Under the pieces are notes generated by a model that was not told the DNA's origin, searched no databases, and was given only the letters and a program-made list of their open reading frames with translations. From the NCBI RefSeq assembly GCF_014287275.1, contig NZ_JACONZ010000002.1:310001-374000 (forward strand): a stretch of 64,000 nt of DNA, written 5' to 3'. The translations under genes were made by a program, and so were the position numbers. Position 1 is the stretch's first letter, and each line of letters begins with the position of its first letter. The DNA is from Anaerofilum hominis. GTDB lineage: Bacteria > Bacillota > Clostridia > Oscillospirales > Ruminococcaceae. Positions 53,797 to 62,935 of this stretch are shown in pieces.

Positions 53797-54315
53797 TCAG
53801 TCGTGGTCGTTCAGCACCTGAAGGCTGTTTTCGGTGTACTGCATGACCTCGATCTCGTTGCCCTCCGGGTCCTGGATGTAAAAGGCGATGGAACCGCACT
53901 GGCCCACCTCGGTGCCGTCAAAGGGCTCGGTGAACGGGTTGTTCATCCAGCGGGGGCCGCGCCACAGAGTCACGCCTTTGCCCTCCAGCTCCCGCGCGGC
54001 GGCAACGACGTCCTCCACCATCAGGCAGACGTGATGAAAACCCTCGTTTTGAGTGTCGTTTTTGCCGTTGTAGGGCACGTTGAACAACTCGATAAACTCG
54101 CGCGGGGCGACCTTGTAATAGCTGAGCCACTCCTCGCCCACTTTGCCGTCAAAATCATCGTAGCCACGGGTTTTGAAGTCGTCGATGGTCTTCTGATCAT
54201 AGTCGATGCCGAACAGCTTTTTGAGGCCCAACACCTCGCCGTAAAAGTGCTGTGTGGCCGCGTAATCCCTGCACACGAAAGTGCAGTGGGTGATGCGCTT
54301 GATGTAATCCTGCAT
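53797..54315 (-). CDS. VOC-fold protein, type A (fourth of four)
   Basis: 172 residues; two babbb modules of the vicinal oxygen chelate fold. Metal-type ligands: His in THCTFVCRDY, Glu in EFIELFN, His in FHHVCLM, Glu in GNEIEVMQY. Longer than its sisters by an acidic insertion after the first helix. Its ending (SLQVLNDHD) matches the type A copy at 54843-55307. Confidence 0.85.
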   Translation of the reverse strand: MQDYIKRITHCTFVCRDYAATQHFYGEVLGLKKLFGIDYDQKTIDDFKTRGYDDFDGKVGEEWLSYYKVAPREFIELFNVPYNGKNDTQNEGFHHVCLMVEDVVAAARELEGKGVTLWRGPRWMNNPFTEPFDGTEVGQCGSIAFYIQDPEGNEIEVMQYTENSLQVLNDHD

Positions 54316-54330
54316 ATCGATGAGCCTCCC

Positions 54331-54789
54331 TCACGCTTTTTCGTCGTCGCAGACCAGCTGCAAACTGTTTTCGGTGAACTCCATCAGTTCCCACTCGTTG
54401 CCCTCAGGGTCATGGACGAACTGGCAGTAGCTGCGGCACAGGCCCACCGTGTCGTCGGGGGTGCGTCCCACGGGCAGCCCTTTTTCGCCCTCCAGGTCCG
54501 CGATCATGCGGCGGCGGTCGTCGATCTCGAAACAGGCGTGAAAATGTGAGCGGTCGATCTGCGCGTTGTCGCCGGTGTAGTGGTCGTTGGGGCAAGACTT
54601 GACGCCCGGGAACAGCTCTATGTATTGGCCGGGAGCCACGCGGAAATAGGTGATCCAGGCCTCGTTGTTCTCGTCGATGAGGTCGAATGCCTTTTTGAAG
54701 CCCATGGTTTCAGTGTAGAATTTTTCCATCGCCGCGTAGTCCTTGCAGCGCAGTGCGATGTGACCGATACCGGTGAATTTGATTGCCAT
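54331..54789 (-). CDS. VOC-fold protein, type B (third of four)
   Basis: 152 residues. GHIALRCKDYAAMEKFYTE start, YIELFPG, SHFHACFEIDD, GNEWELMEF. These supply the four expected metal ligands (His, Glu, His, Glu). Most like the type B copy at 55322-55783. Confidence 0.85.
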   Translation of the reverse strand: MAIKFTGIGHIALRCKDYAAMEKFYTETMGFKKAFDLIDENNEAWITYFRVAPGQYIELFPGVKSCPNDHYTGDNAQIDRSHFHACFEIDDRRRMIADLEGEKGLPVGRTPDDTVGLCRSYCQFVHDPEGNEWELMEFTENSLQLVCDDEKA

Positions 54790-54842
54790 GACAAACCCTC
54801 TTTTCTGTGAGTTGGTGATACGGGGGATCCGGCTGCGCCGGG

Positions 54843-55307
54843 TCAGTCGTGGTCGTTGACGACCTGCAGGCTCTCGTCGGTGTACTGCATAAACTCGATC
54901 TCGTTGCCCTCGGGGTCATGGACAAAGAAGCCGTAGGAATTGCACTTGCCGCGGGAATGGTCGATCTCATAGGGGATGCGGTAGGGCGGGTTCTCCATGA
55001 TCGGGCCGTGGCAGATCATCACACCTTTGGCCTCCAGGCTGCGGGCGGCCTCAACGATATCTTCCACCATCAGGCAGATGTGCTGGTGGGCGCGGTTGCG
55101 CCAGTTGTTGTCGCCGGTGTACCGCTCGTTGAACAGCTCAATGAACTCGCGCGGGGCGATTTTCAGGTATTCGATCCAGACGCTGCCGTCCTCGTTGCGC
55201 AGCGTGAACAGGTGCGGCAGCTCCAGAATGTCTCGATAGAAGTGCACCATCTCGTCAAAGTGGTTGGTGCGGAAGCTGCAGTGGGTCAATCCGTTGATTT
55301 TAGCCAT
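54843..55307 (-). CDS. VOC-fold protein, type A (second of four)
   Basis: 154 residues; start after GAGGGAGGAG. LTHCSFRTNHFDEMVHFY, EFIELFNERYTG, AHQHICLMVEDIV, GNEIEFMQY and the NDHD terminus shared with the other type A copy. Ligand set complete. Confidence 0.85.
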   Translation of the reverse strand: MAKINGLTHCSFRTNHFDEMVHFYRDILELPHLFTLRNEDGSVWIEYLKIAPREFIELFNERYTGDNNWRNRAHQHICLMVEDIVEAARSLEAKGVMICHGPIMENPPYRIPYEIDHSRGKCNSYGFFVHDPEGNEIEFMQYTDESLQVVNDHD

Positions 55308-55321
55308 CGTGTTCTCCTCCC

Positions 55322-55783
55322 TCAGCGGTCACAGATCAGCTGCATGCTGGCGTCTGTGAACTGCATGATCTCGATGTCGTTGCCTTCCGGGTCCTGAATG
55401 AACGCGCACAGGGAACCGCACATGCCGCGCGCACGATCCTCCGGTTCGCCGGCCATCACGGGGTGGGTGTTGGCCGGGCCGTCGTAGACAGTGACCCCGC
55501 GCTCGCGCAGCTGGCGCACAAAGCCGGCAAAATCGTCCACCTCAAAGCAGAAGTGGTGGGGCGACTGCTTGAGCGCGTCGTTGTCGCCGGGGTAGTCCTC
55601 GGGGAACAGCTCGACGAACTGTCCTTTCGCCGTGCGCACATAGGTCAGCCAGAGGCTGCCGTCGTCGTTGTCCAGATGGAACAGCTCCTCGCAGCCCAAT
55701 TTTTTTACATAAAAGTCGAGCATCTTCTGATAGTCTCTGCAGCGCAGGGCCACATGGCCCAGAGCCGTGTAGTTGATCGCCAT
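55322..55783 (-). CDS. VOC-fold protein, type B (first of four)
   Basis: 153 residues. GHVALRCRDYQKMLDFY, QFVELFPEDYPG, PHHFCFEVDDFAG, GNDIEIMQF. Ligand set complete. First of the four VOC genes in transcription order, directly after the larger TIM-barrel gene. Confidence 0.85.
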   Translation of the reverse strand: MAINYTALGHVALRCRDYQKMLDFYVKKLGCEELFHLDNDDGSLWLTYVRTAKGQFVELFPEDYPGDNDALKQSPHHFCFEVDDFAGFVRQLRERGVTVYDGPANTHPVMAGEPEDRARGMCGSLCAFIQDPEGNDIEIMQFTDASMQLICDR

Positions 55784-55816
55784 TTTTGTATCTCCCTTCC
55801 AGATAAAAACCGATTG

Positions 55817-56779
55817 TCAGGCCCACCACATGGCGGCGGGCTTCTCACTGATCATAACGTCCTGTAAAAAGGTGATCGCCTTTTCCAGGCCCTCGCGCAC
55901 CGACATCAGGCTGTCCTCGTGCTCAATGCTCACTGCACCGTCGTACCCCACCATCCGCAGGGCGGAGATGATGTCTTTCCAGGTCTGGACATCATGGCCG
56001 TAGCCCACGGTGCGGAACACCCAGCTGCGGTGGATCTCGTCGCTGTAGTGCAGCAGGTCCAGCACCCCTTTTCTGGCGGTGTTGGCTGGGTCGATGCGGC
56101 AGTCCTTGGCGTGCACGTGATAGATCGCATCCCCGAGCTCGCGAATGGAGGCAATGGCATCCATTCCCTGCCAGAACAGGTGGCTCGGATCGTAGTTCGC
56201 GCCCAGCGCGGGGCCCACCTGGCCGCGGATCTTCAGCATGCTGGCGGTGTTGTACACGCAAAAGCCCGGGTGCATCTCAAACGCGATGCGCACCCCGTGT
56301 TCGGCCGCAAAGGCCGCGGTTTTGTGCCAATAGGGCAGCAGGCAGTCGTTCCACTGGTAGTCCAGCACCTTGCCGAAATCGTCCGGCCAGGGGCAGGTGA
56401 CCCAGTTGGGGTAGCGGCTGTCCGGGCAGTCGCCAGGACAGCCGGAAAAGGTATTGACCAGTCCCACGCCCGTTTCGCTCGCCATCAGGATGGCGTTTTT
56501 CAGGTCGCGGTCCGCCTCGGCGGCGATCTCCCGGTCCGGATGCACCGGGTTGTTGTGCGTGCTGAAAGCGCTGATCTCAAGGCCCGAGGTGCGCACAGTA
56601 TCCTTGAACTTTTTCATCTCGGCCGTGTCGTGCAGCAGCACATCGGGATCACAGTGTGCCTTGCCCGGGTTGCCCCCGCAGCCGATCTCGACGGTCTCAA
56701 CGCCGAGGCCTTTCAGATAGGTCAGCGCTTCGCCCAGCGGCATCCCGCTCAGCGGCACAGTGAGTACGCCAACTTTCAT
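55817..56779 (-). CDS. Xylose-isomerase-like TIM barrel protein
   Basis: 320 residues; ATG 56779 after GAGGGAGTG and overlapping the end of the upstream oxidoreductase gene. MKVGVLTVPL, ETVEIGCGG, ISAFSTHNNPVHPD, IAFEMHPGF, LGANYDPSHLFWQG, IYHVHAKDCRID and VSIEHED: conserved Glu, Asp, His and Glu of a metal-dependent isomerase site. Similar proteins pair with Gfo/Idh/MocA enzymes in inositol and keto-sugar pathways. Confidence 0.88.
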   Translation of the reverse strand: MKVGVLTVPLSGMPLGEALTYLKGLGVETVEIGCGGNPGKAHCDPDVLLHDTAEMKKFKDTVRTSGLEISAFSTHNNPVHPDREIAAEADRDLKNAILMASETGVGLVNTFSGCPGDCPDSRYPNWVTCPWPDDFGKVLDYQWNDCLLPYWHKTAAFAAEHGVRIAFEMHPGFCVYNTASMLKIRGQVGPALGANYDPSHLFWQGMDAIASIRELGDAIYHVHAKDCRIDPANTARKGVLDLLHYSDEIHRSWVFRTVGYGHDVQTWKDIISALRMVGYDGAVSIEHEDSLMSVREGLEKAITFLQDVMISEKPAAMWWA

Positions 56780-56780
56780 C

Positions 56781-57950
56781 TCACAAACACTCCCTCTTTG
56801 ACGAATTGAGCTCCACCCACTGACCGCTCTCGCTGCTGGCAAGGCAGGCCTCTACCAGCCTCATGATGCAAAGGCCGTCCGCGAAGGTGGCGAAAGGCTG
56901 CCCCTCCTGTGAGAAGCTGCCTCCGCGCAGAGCGTGGTAAAAGGCTCCCACACTGTTGCGCAGCGCGTCGCTCCAGGCGACGGGGTGTCCGCCCGGCAGC
57001 GTAGCGTAGGCGGCCGCGCTGCCGTGCAGGGTGTCGGGGGCCGCCCGCAGGATCTGTGTTCCCGCCTCCCGCGTGCCCACTCGCAGCTGGTCCGGGCTCT
57101 CCTGCTGCCACTCCAGCGCGCAGCGCTCGCCGGCGATCTCGAGCCGCAGATCATTTTTATGCCCGCCGCTCACCTGTGAGAGCACTACCTGGCCGAGGGT
57201 GCCGTCCTCAAACCGGACCAGAATGAACCCCGCGTCCTCGGAGGTGATGGGGATAAGCTCGTAGTCGTCGGTATTCGCAGCGGCGAAAGTCTGCACCTCC
57301 ACGGCCGGCTTTTTACGGTTTTGGTGTACGGTGAGCAGTTCTGCCCGCACAGCGGTGATCCGGCGGCCGGTGGCCCATTGGGCAGTGTCAAACCAATGGG
57401 AACCGATGTCTGCCACAGCACGGCTGCGGCCGCCCTGGTCGTCGGTGAGCCGCCAGTTATAGTCCGTGTCGTACATCATCCAGTCCTGCACATACTGGCC
57501 GGTGACGAGAAACAGCCGTCCGACCTCGCCGCTCAGCACCCGCTGGCGCATCTCCTGCACCACGGCATTGTGGCGGTAATTGAAGTTGACCGCGCACAGC
57601 ACCCCGGAGGTGCGCGCGAGGGCCGTCAGTTCCTCGGCCTGCTCCAGCGTGACGGCCAGCGGCTTTTCGCAGTAAACATGTACGCCGTGCTCGATACAGT
57701 ATTTGTTGATTTCGTAGTGCATGCCGTTGGGGGTGCAGTTGTGCACGGCGTCCGGCTGCACGGTCTCGATCATCTGCCGGTAATCGGTAAAGGTCTGTTC
57801 GATGCCCAACTTTTCGGCAACCCCGGCCAGGGCGGCGGGGTTGGGGTCGGCCAGAGCAACCACCTCCGTGCCCGGGATGCGCCGCACAGCCTCAATGTGC
57901 TGCTGGCCCATCATACCGCAGGCGATGATCGCAACGCGCAGTTTTTTCAT
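56781..57950 (-). CDS. Gfo/Idh/MocA family oxidoreductase
   Basis: 389 residues; ATG 57950 after GAGGAGA. Rossmann fold MKKLRVAIIACGMMGQQH, EKPLAVTLEQA with the catalytic Lys, and GSHWFDTAQWATG with the His. NAD(P)-dependent sugar or cyclitol dehydrogenase; second of two such enzymes in the operon. Confidence 0.92.
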   Translation of the reverse strand: MKKLRVAIIACGMMGQQHIEAVRRIPGTEVVALADPNPAALAGVAEKLGIEQTFTDYRQMIETVQPDAVHNCTPNGMHYEINKYCIEHGVHVYCEKPLAVTLEQAEELTALARTSGVLCAVNFNYRHNAVVQEMRQRVLSGEVGRLFLVTGQYVQDWMMYDTDYNWRLTDDQGGRSRAVADIGSHWFDTAQWATGRRITAVRAELLTVHQNRKKPAVEVQTFAAANTDDYELIPITSEDAGFILVRFEDGTLGQVVLSQVSGGHKNDLRLEIAGERCALEWQQESPDQLRVGTREAGTQILRAAPDTLHGSAAAYATLPGGHPVAWSDALRNSVGAFYHALRGGSFSQEGQPFATFADGLCIMRLVEACLASSESGQWVELNSSKRECL

Positions 57951-57978
57951 GGTTGTTTCTCCTCTGTGAGCGGTGAAT

Positions 57979-58977
57979 TTATTTTGCTGCGGCCTCTTTT
58001 TTCTTGGCCATGTTGGCATACATCTTGGTCCACACGACGTCCAGAATGATGGCGAAGAGGATCAGAACGCCCTTGGCGATGATCTGCCAGTTGGAGTCGG
58101 CGCCCAGCAGGTTGAGGCTGTTGTTGACCACGCCGACGATAAGGCAGCCGACCAGCGTGCCCAGCACGTTTGCACTGCCGCCGGAGAGCGGGGTGCCGCC
58201 GATGACGACAGCCGCGATGGCATCCATCTCGGTGTTTTGGCCGGCCGCGATCTGCGCAGAAGCAGAGCGGGCGGTGAGGATGACCGAGGCAATGGCGACA
58301 TAGACGCCCATTGTCATGTAGACGCCCAGACGCACTTTTTTAGTGTCGATGCCGGACACGCGCGTCGCTTCGGCGTTACCGCCCATCGCGATGGCATGAC
58401 GGCCAAACATGGTGCGGGTGAGCAGGATATACATGACGAGCACCATCAGGGCCATGATGTAGATCGGCACCGGGATGGGGCCGATATAGCCCTGCCCGAG
58501 GAACACAAAGCTGGAGGGCAGGTTGGAGATAGGCACCATTTTGGTGATGAGGTAAGTGCTGCCCTTGTACACCGACATGGTGGCCAGCGTGACGATGAAG
58601 GGGGGCAGGTCAAACAGGGTGATGACCGAGGCGTTCAGCGCGCCGCACAGCGAGCCGGCGATGATGCCCACCAGGATGGCCACCGGCACCGGCAGGCCGG
58701 ACTCCATGGCTTTGCCCATGATGACGCCCACAAAGCCCACCATGCAGCCGATGGACAGATCCATGTGGCCGGAGCCCAGCACCAGCGTGAAGCCGGCGCC
58801 CATGACCGCGCTGTAGGCGACTTGGCGCACCACGTTGAGCAGGTTGTCGGAGGTGAAGAAAACGGGGGAGGCGAATGCCATGATCAGGATCAGCGCCAGC
58901 AGGATGAAGAGAGCCTTATTGCCCATCAGCAGCTGGCTGATCAGGCTGCTTTCGGATTTTTTTACCTTTGTGTTCAT
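57979..58977 (-). CDS. Sugar ABC transporter permease (RbsC type)
   Basis: 332 residues; ATG 58977 after AAAGGAAAG. About nine to ten membrane helices, LGSGHMDLSIGCMVGF and GGNAEATRVSGI, hallmarks of ribose/galactose-type permeases. Works with the ATPase and binding protein upstream. Confidence 0.93.
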   Translation of the reverse strand: MNTKVKKSESSLISQLLMGNKALFILLALILIMAFASPVFFTSDNLLNVVRQVAYSAVMGAGFTLVLGSGHMDLSIGCMVGFVGVIMGKAMESGLPVPVAILVGIIAGSLCGALNASVITLFDLPPFIVTLATMSVYKGSTYLITKMVPISNLPSSFVFLGQGYIGPIPVPIYIMALMVLVMYILLTRTMFGRHAIAMGGNAEATRVSGIDTKKVRLGVYMTMGVYVAIASVILTARSASAQIAAGQNTEMDAIAAVVIGGTPLSGGSANVLGTLVGCLIVGVVNNSLNLLGADSNWQIIAKGVLILFAIILDVVWTKMYANMAKKKEAAAK

Positions 58978-58999
58978 GATGCTCTTTCCTTTCAAGACT

Positions 59000-60502
59000 T
59001 TAGTTTGCCTGCGCGCCGAACGCATAGGTGATCAGACCCTCCTGCGTGGCGTCTTCGCGCATGCACTCGTGGACGATTTTTCCGTGCCGGACCACGAGGA
59101 TGCGATCGCTCATCCCAATGATCTCCGGCATTTCAGAAGAGATCATGATGATCGCCATGCCCTGCGCGGCGAGACCACTGATCAGACGGTGGATTTCAGA
59201 TTTAGAGCCCACATCGATGCCGCGGGTCGGCTCGTCAAGGATCAATACTTTCGGGTTGGTCAGCAGCCAGCGGCCGATGATGACCTTTTGCTGGTTGCCG
59301 CCCGACAGCTGGCTGATCTTCTGCTTATGGGAGGAACATTTGACCGAAAGAGTATCCCGGATGGAACTGAACGCTTGCATCTCGTTCGATCTCCGATAGA
59401 ACCCCAGCTTGTTGCAGATAGCATAGAAATGAGCGATGGTGGTGTTGGCCATGACCGACAGCGCATAGATGGCGCCCATCCGCAGCCGGTCTTCCGTCAC
59501 CATGCCAAGACCGCAGCGCACCGCATCCTTTGGTTTTTTGATGCGCACCTCTTTGCCATCCATCACGATCTTTCCGCTGTCGTGTGGGTCGATGCCGAAG
59601 ATGGATCTCATGATCTCGGTACGGCCGGCGCCCATCAGGCCGCAGAAGCCCAGGATCTCGCCCCGGTGCACCTCAAAGCTGACGTCGTCGAAGACACCGG
59701 CACTGGACAGATGCTCCACGCGCAGCACGGTGTCCCCGATCGCCACTTCCTGCTTGGGGAACAGGTTGTTCATCTCGCGGCCCACGATCATATTGATGAG
59801 CTCAGGCTGGGTGATCTCGTCGCAGTTGTGAGTGCCGATGTAGTGGCCGTCACGGTAGACCGAGACGCGGTTGCACACCTCGAACAGCTCTTCGATTTTG
59901 TGGGAGATGAAGATGATCGACACGCCGCGGGCGGACAGGTCGCGGATGATGCGATAGAGCAGCTGGATCTCCACATCGGTCAAGGCCGAGGTGGGCTCAT
60001 CCATGATGATCACGTCCGCGTCATAGGAGGTGGCCCGGGCGATCTCAATCAGCTGCATCTGGGCAATGCTCAGGTTTTTGACGATGGCGTGGGAGTCCAG
60101 GTGAATGTCGAGCTTTTCCAGAAGCTCTTCCGTGGCCTGATAGCGGGCTTTGCGATCGATCAGGCGTCCTTTCAGAAAACGCTTTTCACGCCCCAGCCAG
60201 ATGTTCTCGGCCACGTCCATCGTGGGGATGAGGCTGATTTCCTGATGGATCATCGCGATGCCGTGGGAGAGCGCCTCGAGGGGGCTGGTATAGCGCACCG
60301 GTTCGCCCTTATACACGATGGTGCCCTCATCGGCGATGTAGATGCCCAGTAAAATTTTCATCAGGGTGGATTTACCGGCGCCGTTTTCACCGATGACCGC
60401 GTGGACTTCGCCCTTGCGCAGCTCCAGCTGTACATTGTCCAGCGCACGCACGCCGGGAAACAGCTTGGTGATCCCCTCCATTTTTAAGATAACGTCTTCC
60501 AT
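59000..60502 (-). CDS. Sugar ABC transporter ATPase (RbsA/MglA type)
   Basis: 500 residues with two fused ATPase domains. First Walker A GENGAGKS with a signature altered to LSIAQMQ and DEPTSALTD; the second has GLMGAGRTE in the degenerate Walker A and LSGGNQQK signature with DEPTRGIDVGSK. Typical asymmetry of the carbohydrate uptake CUT2 family. Confidence 0.95.
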   Translation of the reverse strand: MEDVILKMEGITKLFPGVRALDNVQLELRKGEVHAVIGENGAGKSTLMKILLGIYIADEGTIVYKGEPVRYTSPLEALSHGIAMIHQEISLIPTMDVAENIWLGREKRFLKGRLIDRKARYQATEELLEKLDIHLDSHAIVKNLSIAQMQLIEIARATSYDADVIIMDEPTSALTDVEIQLLYRIIRDLSARGVSIIFISHKIEELFEVCNRVSVYRDGHYIGTHNCDEITQPELINMIVGREMNNLFPKQEVAIGDTVLRVEHLSSAGVFDDVSFEVHRGEILGFCGLMGAGRTEIMRSIFGIDPHDSGKIVMDGKEVRIKKPKDAVRCGLGMVTEDRLRMGAIYALSVMANTTIAHFYAICNKLGFYRRSNEMQAFSSIRDTLSVKCSSHKQKISQLSGGNQQKVIIGRWLLTNPKVLILDEPTRGIDVGSKSEIHRLISGLAAQGMAIIMISSEMPEIIGMSDRILVVRHGKIVHECMREDATQEGLITYAFGAQAN

Positions 60503-60545
60503 GTGATATCCCCTTTGCTCAATCATGCGACACCTTACGGGAAAT

Positions 60546-60567
60546 AGAGGACGAAGTTACGTCCTCT
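60546..60567 (-). promoter_or_regulatory. Stem-loop between binding-protein and ATPase genes
   Basis: AGAGGACG, six-base loop, CGTCCTCT, without a strong T-run. Such intercistronic hairpins often protect the upstream binding-protein mRNA so that it is made in excess. Confidence 0.5.
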
Positions 60568-60585
60568 ACTTCCGGCGGAATTTTT

Positions 60586-61626
60586 TCAGTTGACGTCTTT
60601 GTACTGGGACACGTTAGTGGAATCCACAGTGGCCAGCGCGTCGGTGCCCGGCGTGTAGTAGTCGTCGTTGAAAGTGCCCTCGACAGCTTCAATGGCGATA
60701 TCGACCCACTGGCTGTACGCCTTATCCTGCAGGGCCTTGACCGTCATGTCGAGCTTGCCTTCCTCGACCAGCTGGCAGCCGATCTTGGTCCCGTCGACCG
60801 CAAGAGTAAGGAAGTCGTCCACTTTGCCCGCAGAGGTCAGTGCATTGATCGCGCCCAGGATCATGTCGTCGGAGGCGGCGGAAATGGCGTTCATCTCGGG
60901 GTAGCGCTGCATCCAGTCCTCGGTGATGGCCATGGCCTCCTGGGTGCTCCAGTTGGCGTACTTCTCGTCCAGGATCTTAACGCGATCGGGCATCTCGTCT
61001 GCCAGTTCCTTGATATCGTCGTTGCGGATGAGCTGCAGCACCTGCGCGGGCAGGCCGTACAGCAGGCCAAAGTTCAGCACTACGTCGGGATTGGCCTCCA
61101 GGTAATCGACGACCCACTGCTTCTTCATATCCTTGATGGTGTTTTCATCCATACCCTGGAACTGATAGGAGATGCTGTCGTCTTTCATACCGCGATCGTC
61201 CACGCAGATGATACCTGCATTGGCGACGGCCTGTGCGGCGGGGACTGAACCGACAAGGTCCACGGCGCTGACCTGGATGAGGTCGGGCTTCTGGGCGATC
61301 ATGGATTCCACGTCCGCCAGCTGTTTGTCAACGCTGGATTGGCCGTCGGTGTAAATGAACTTTACTTCGATGTCGTCGCGCTCTGCATTGACCTCTGCGA
61401 TGCGCTTTTCGATCGCATCCATCGTGCGCTTATTGTTTTCATCCATGTTTGCGTAGGCATAACCCAGGGTGATGACACGCTTTTGCCCGTCTGCAGCGGC
61501 GGAACCGCCGGTGCCGGCCGAACTGCCAGTGCTGCTGACAGCGGAAGAACTGCCCCCGTTGCCGCCGCAGGCAGCCAAAGAGAACACGAGGGAAAGAGCC
61601 AGTGCCAATGCCAAGATCTTTTTCAT
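60586..61626 (-). CDS. Sugar-binding lipoprotein of ABC transporter
   Basis: 346 residues; ATG 61626 after GGAGGAGT. Lipoprotein signal (LVFSLAACGG), Ser/Gly linker, then a periplasmic-binding-protein fold of the ribose type (type 1): DGQSSVDKQLADVESMIAQKPDLIQVSAVD and AISAASDDMILGAI. The ligand is the unknown substrate of the operon. Confidence 0.93.
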   Translation of the reverse strand: MKKILALALALSLVFSLAACGGNGGSSSAVSSTGSSAGTGGSAAADGQKRVITLGYAYANMDENNKRTMDAIEKRIAEVNAERDDIEVKFIYTDGQSSVDKQLADVESMIAQKPDLIQVSAVDLVGSVPAAQAVANAGIICVDDRGMKDDSISYQFQGMDENTIKDMKKQWVVDYLEANPDVVLNFGLLYGLPAQVLQLIRNDDIKELADEMPDRVKILDEKYANWSTQEAMAITEDWMQRYPEMNAISAASDDMILGAINALTSAGKVDDFLTLAVDGTKIGCQLVEEGKLDMTVKALQDKAYSQWVDIAIEAVEGTFNDDYYTPGTDALATVDSTNVSQYKDVN

Positions 61627-61672
61627 TTCTACTCCTCCAATTTTTTTGTTGTAGTGCAAGCGATCGTTTTAT

Positions 61673-62686
61673 TCAACGGCGGTCTGCCGTCAGAACCGTG
61701 TTCTGTTCCTCCCCGGGAAACAGGTACCCCGCTGCAAAGCGGCAGGCGTCCATCGTGCGCATCACACGCAGTGTGCAGTCCAGTGGGAAGATGTAACTCT
61801 CAGCCTCCCCCTCCAACACACAGCGCGCAAAGTGTTCCAGTTGATAGGCATATCGATACCTGTTGCCGGAAAAGTCGTAGTAGCGTGTCCGGCCGTTCTG
61901 AGTTACAATAAGCTGCTGCGCCTGGACAAAGCTGTCCAACGCCAGGCTGCCGCGCCCGCCCTCAAGAAGAAGGGTAGTGGGCCGCTCTTCCTCGCAGGTC
62001 ACCAGAATATCCGCCCGCACGCCGCTGCTGTAGACCAGCGTCAACTCATCCCGGATGTCCACCCCGCTGGCAGGGTCCCGGCTCATGCGATTGATGACCC
62101 GGGCCGGCGTCTGGCTGACCAGCATCTCCAGAATGCTCAGAGCATAGACGCCGATGTCCACCAGCGCCCCGCCGCCGCGTGACAGATCGTACACGCGCCC
62201 ATTTTTTTCCGGTGTGAGCACGCAGCCCGTCTGCATATGGATGGCGCTGAGGTTGCCGAACATGCCCGAGCGGACGAGCTCGGCCGCCATCAGCATGCCG
62301 GGGATAAAACGGCTCCACATGGCTTCCATCACAAAGACACCCTGACGGCGCGCCGCGTCCACCAGTTGGCGGGCCTCTTTATAATTTAAGGTAAAGGGCT
62401 TTTCCACCAGCACCGGCTTACCGGCCTCTACCGCCTGTAAAGCCAAGGAGAGATGCGTCTCGTTGGTGGTGGCGATGTAAACTGCGTCCACTGTGTCGCT
62501 GCGCAGCATTTCGTCTAGATTGTCGGTACAGGCGGGCAGATGATACCGGGCTGCGAACTCCTGCGCAGCCGATAATCTTCTTGCATAAACCATCTCCGCC
62601 TGAAGATGATCCGTCTCGGCGATCCCTTCGCAGCACATCCCGGCCATCCAGCCGGCGCCGATAATTCCCAGCCTGAGCTTTCTCAT
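61673..62686 (-). CDS. Gfo/Idh/MocA family oxidoreductase, first gene of the operon
   Basis: 337 residues. LGIIGAGWMAGM, EKPFTLNYKEA with catalytic Lys, GGGALVDIGVYALS; resembles dihydrodiol/sugar dehydrogenases. Distinct from the second Gfo enzyme downstream, so two different oxidation steps or an oxidation-reduction pair are likely. Confidence 0.9.
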   Translation of the reverse strand: MRKLRLGIIGAGWMAGMCCEGIAETDHLQAEMVYARRLSAAQEFAARYHLPACTDNLDEMLRSDTVDAVYIATTNETHLSLALQAVEAGKPVLVEKPFTLNYKEARQLVDAARRQGVFVMEAMWSRFIPGMLMAAELVRSGMFGNLSAIHMQTGCVLTPEKNGRVYDLSRGGGALVDIGVYALSILEMLVSQTPARVINRMSRDPASGVDIRDELTLVYSSGVRADILVTCEEERPTTLLLEGGRGSLALDSFVQAQQLIVTQNGRTRYYDFSGNRYRYAYQLEHFARCVLEGEAESYIFPLDCTLRVMRTMDACRFAAGYLFPGEEQNTVLTADRR

Positions 62687-62710
62687 CTTTTTGATGTTCC
62701 CTTCGCTGTG

Positions 62711-62741
62711 TTTCTGAAAATATTATATCTATTTTCAGAAA
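62711..62741. promoter_or_regulatory. Palindromic operator of the catabolic operon
   Basis: TTTCTGAAAATA, 7 bases, TATTTTCAGAAA: perfect 12-bp arms covering the -10 box of the leftward promoter. Best candidate for binding by the divergent LacI-family regulator, although it lacks the central CG usual for that family. Confidence 0.6.
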
Positions 62742-62750
62742 TAATTACAA
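62722..62750 (-). promoter_or_regulatory. Promoter of the catabolic operon
   Basis: Leftward TTGTAA, 17 bases, perfect TATAAT; start codon about 30 bases downstream. Confidence 0.8.
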
Positions 62751-62861
62751 GTGTTTCATGACGTTTACAGTCAGATTTCCTGTATTCAATAAACAAAAAG
62801 ACAACTGTTCGGCAATTTTTTAAAGTAAACAGGAAAAATAAAACATTTTTTCTGAAAAACG

Positions 62862-62890
62862 TATACACTTTCATGAATAAATGTTATACT
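62862..62890 (+). promoter_or_regulatory. Promoter of the LacI-family gene
   Basis: TATACA, 17 bases, TATACT, about 45 bases before the ATG. Confidence 0.5.
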
Positions 62891-62935
62891 AAATCTAAAC
62901 AAGTAGCGAGAGAATTAAAAAAGGAAGGGACCTAG

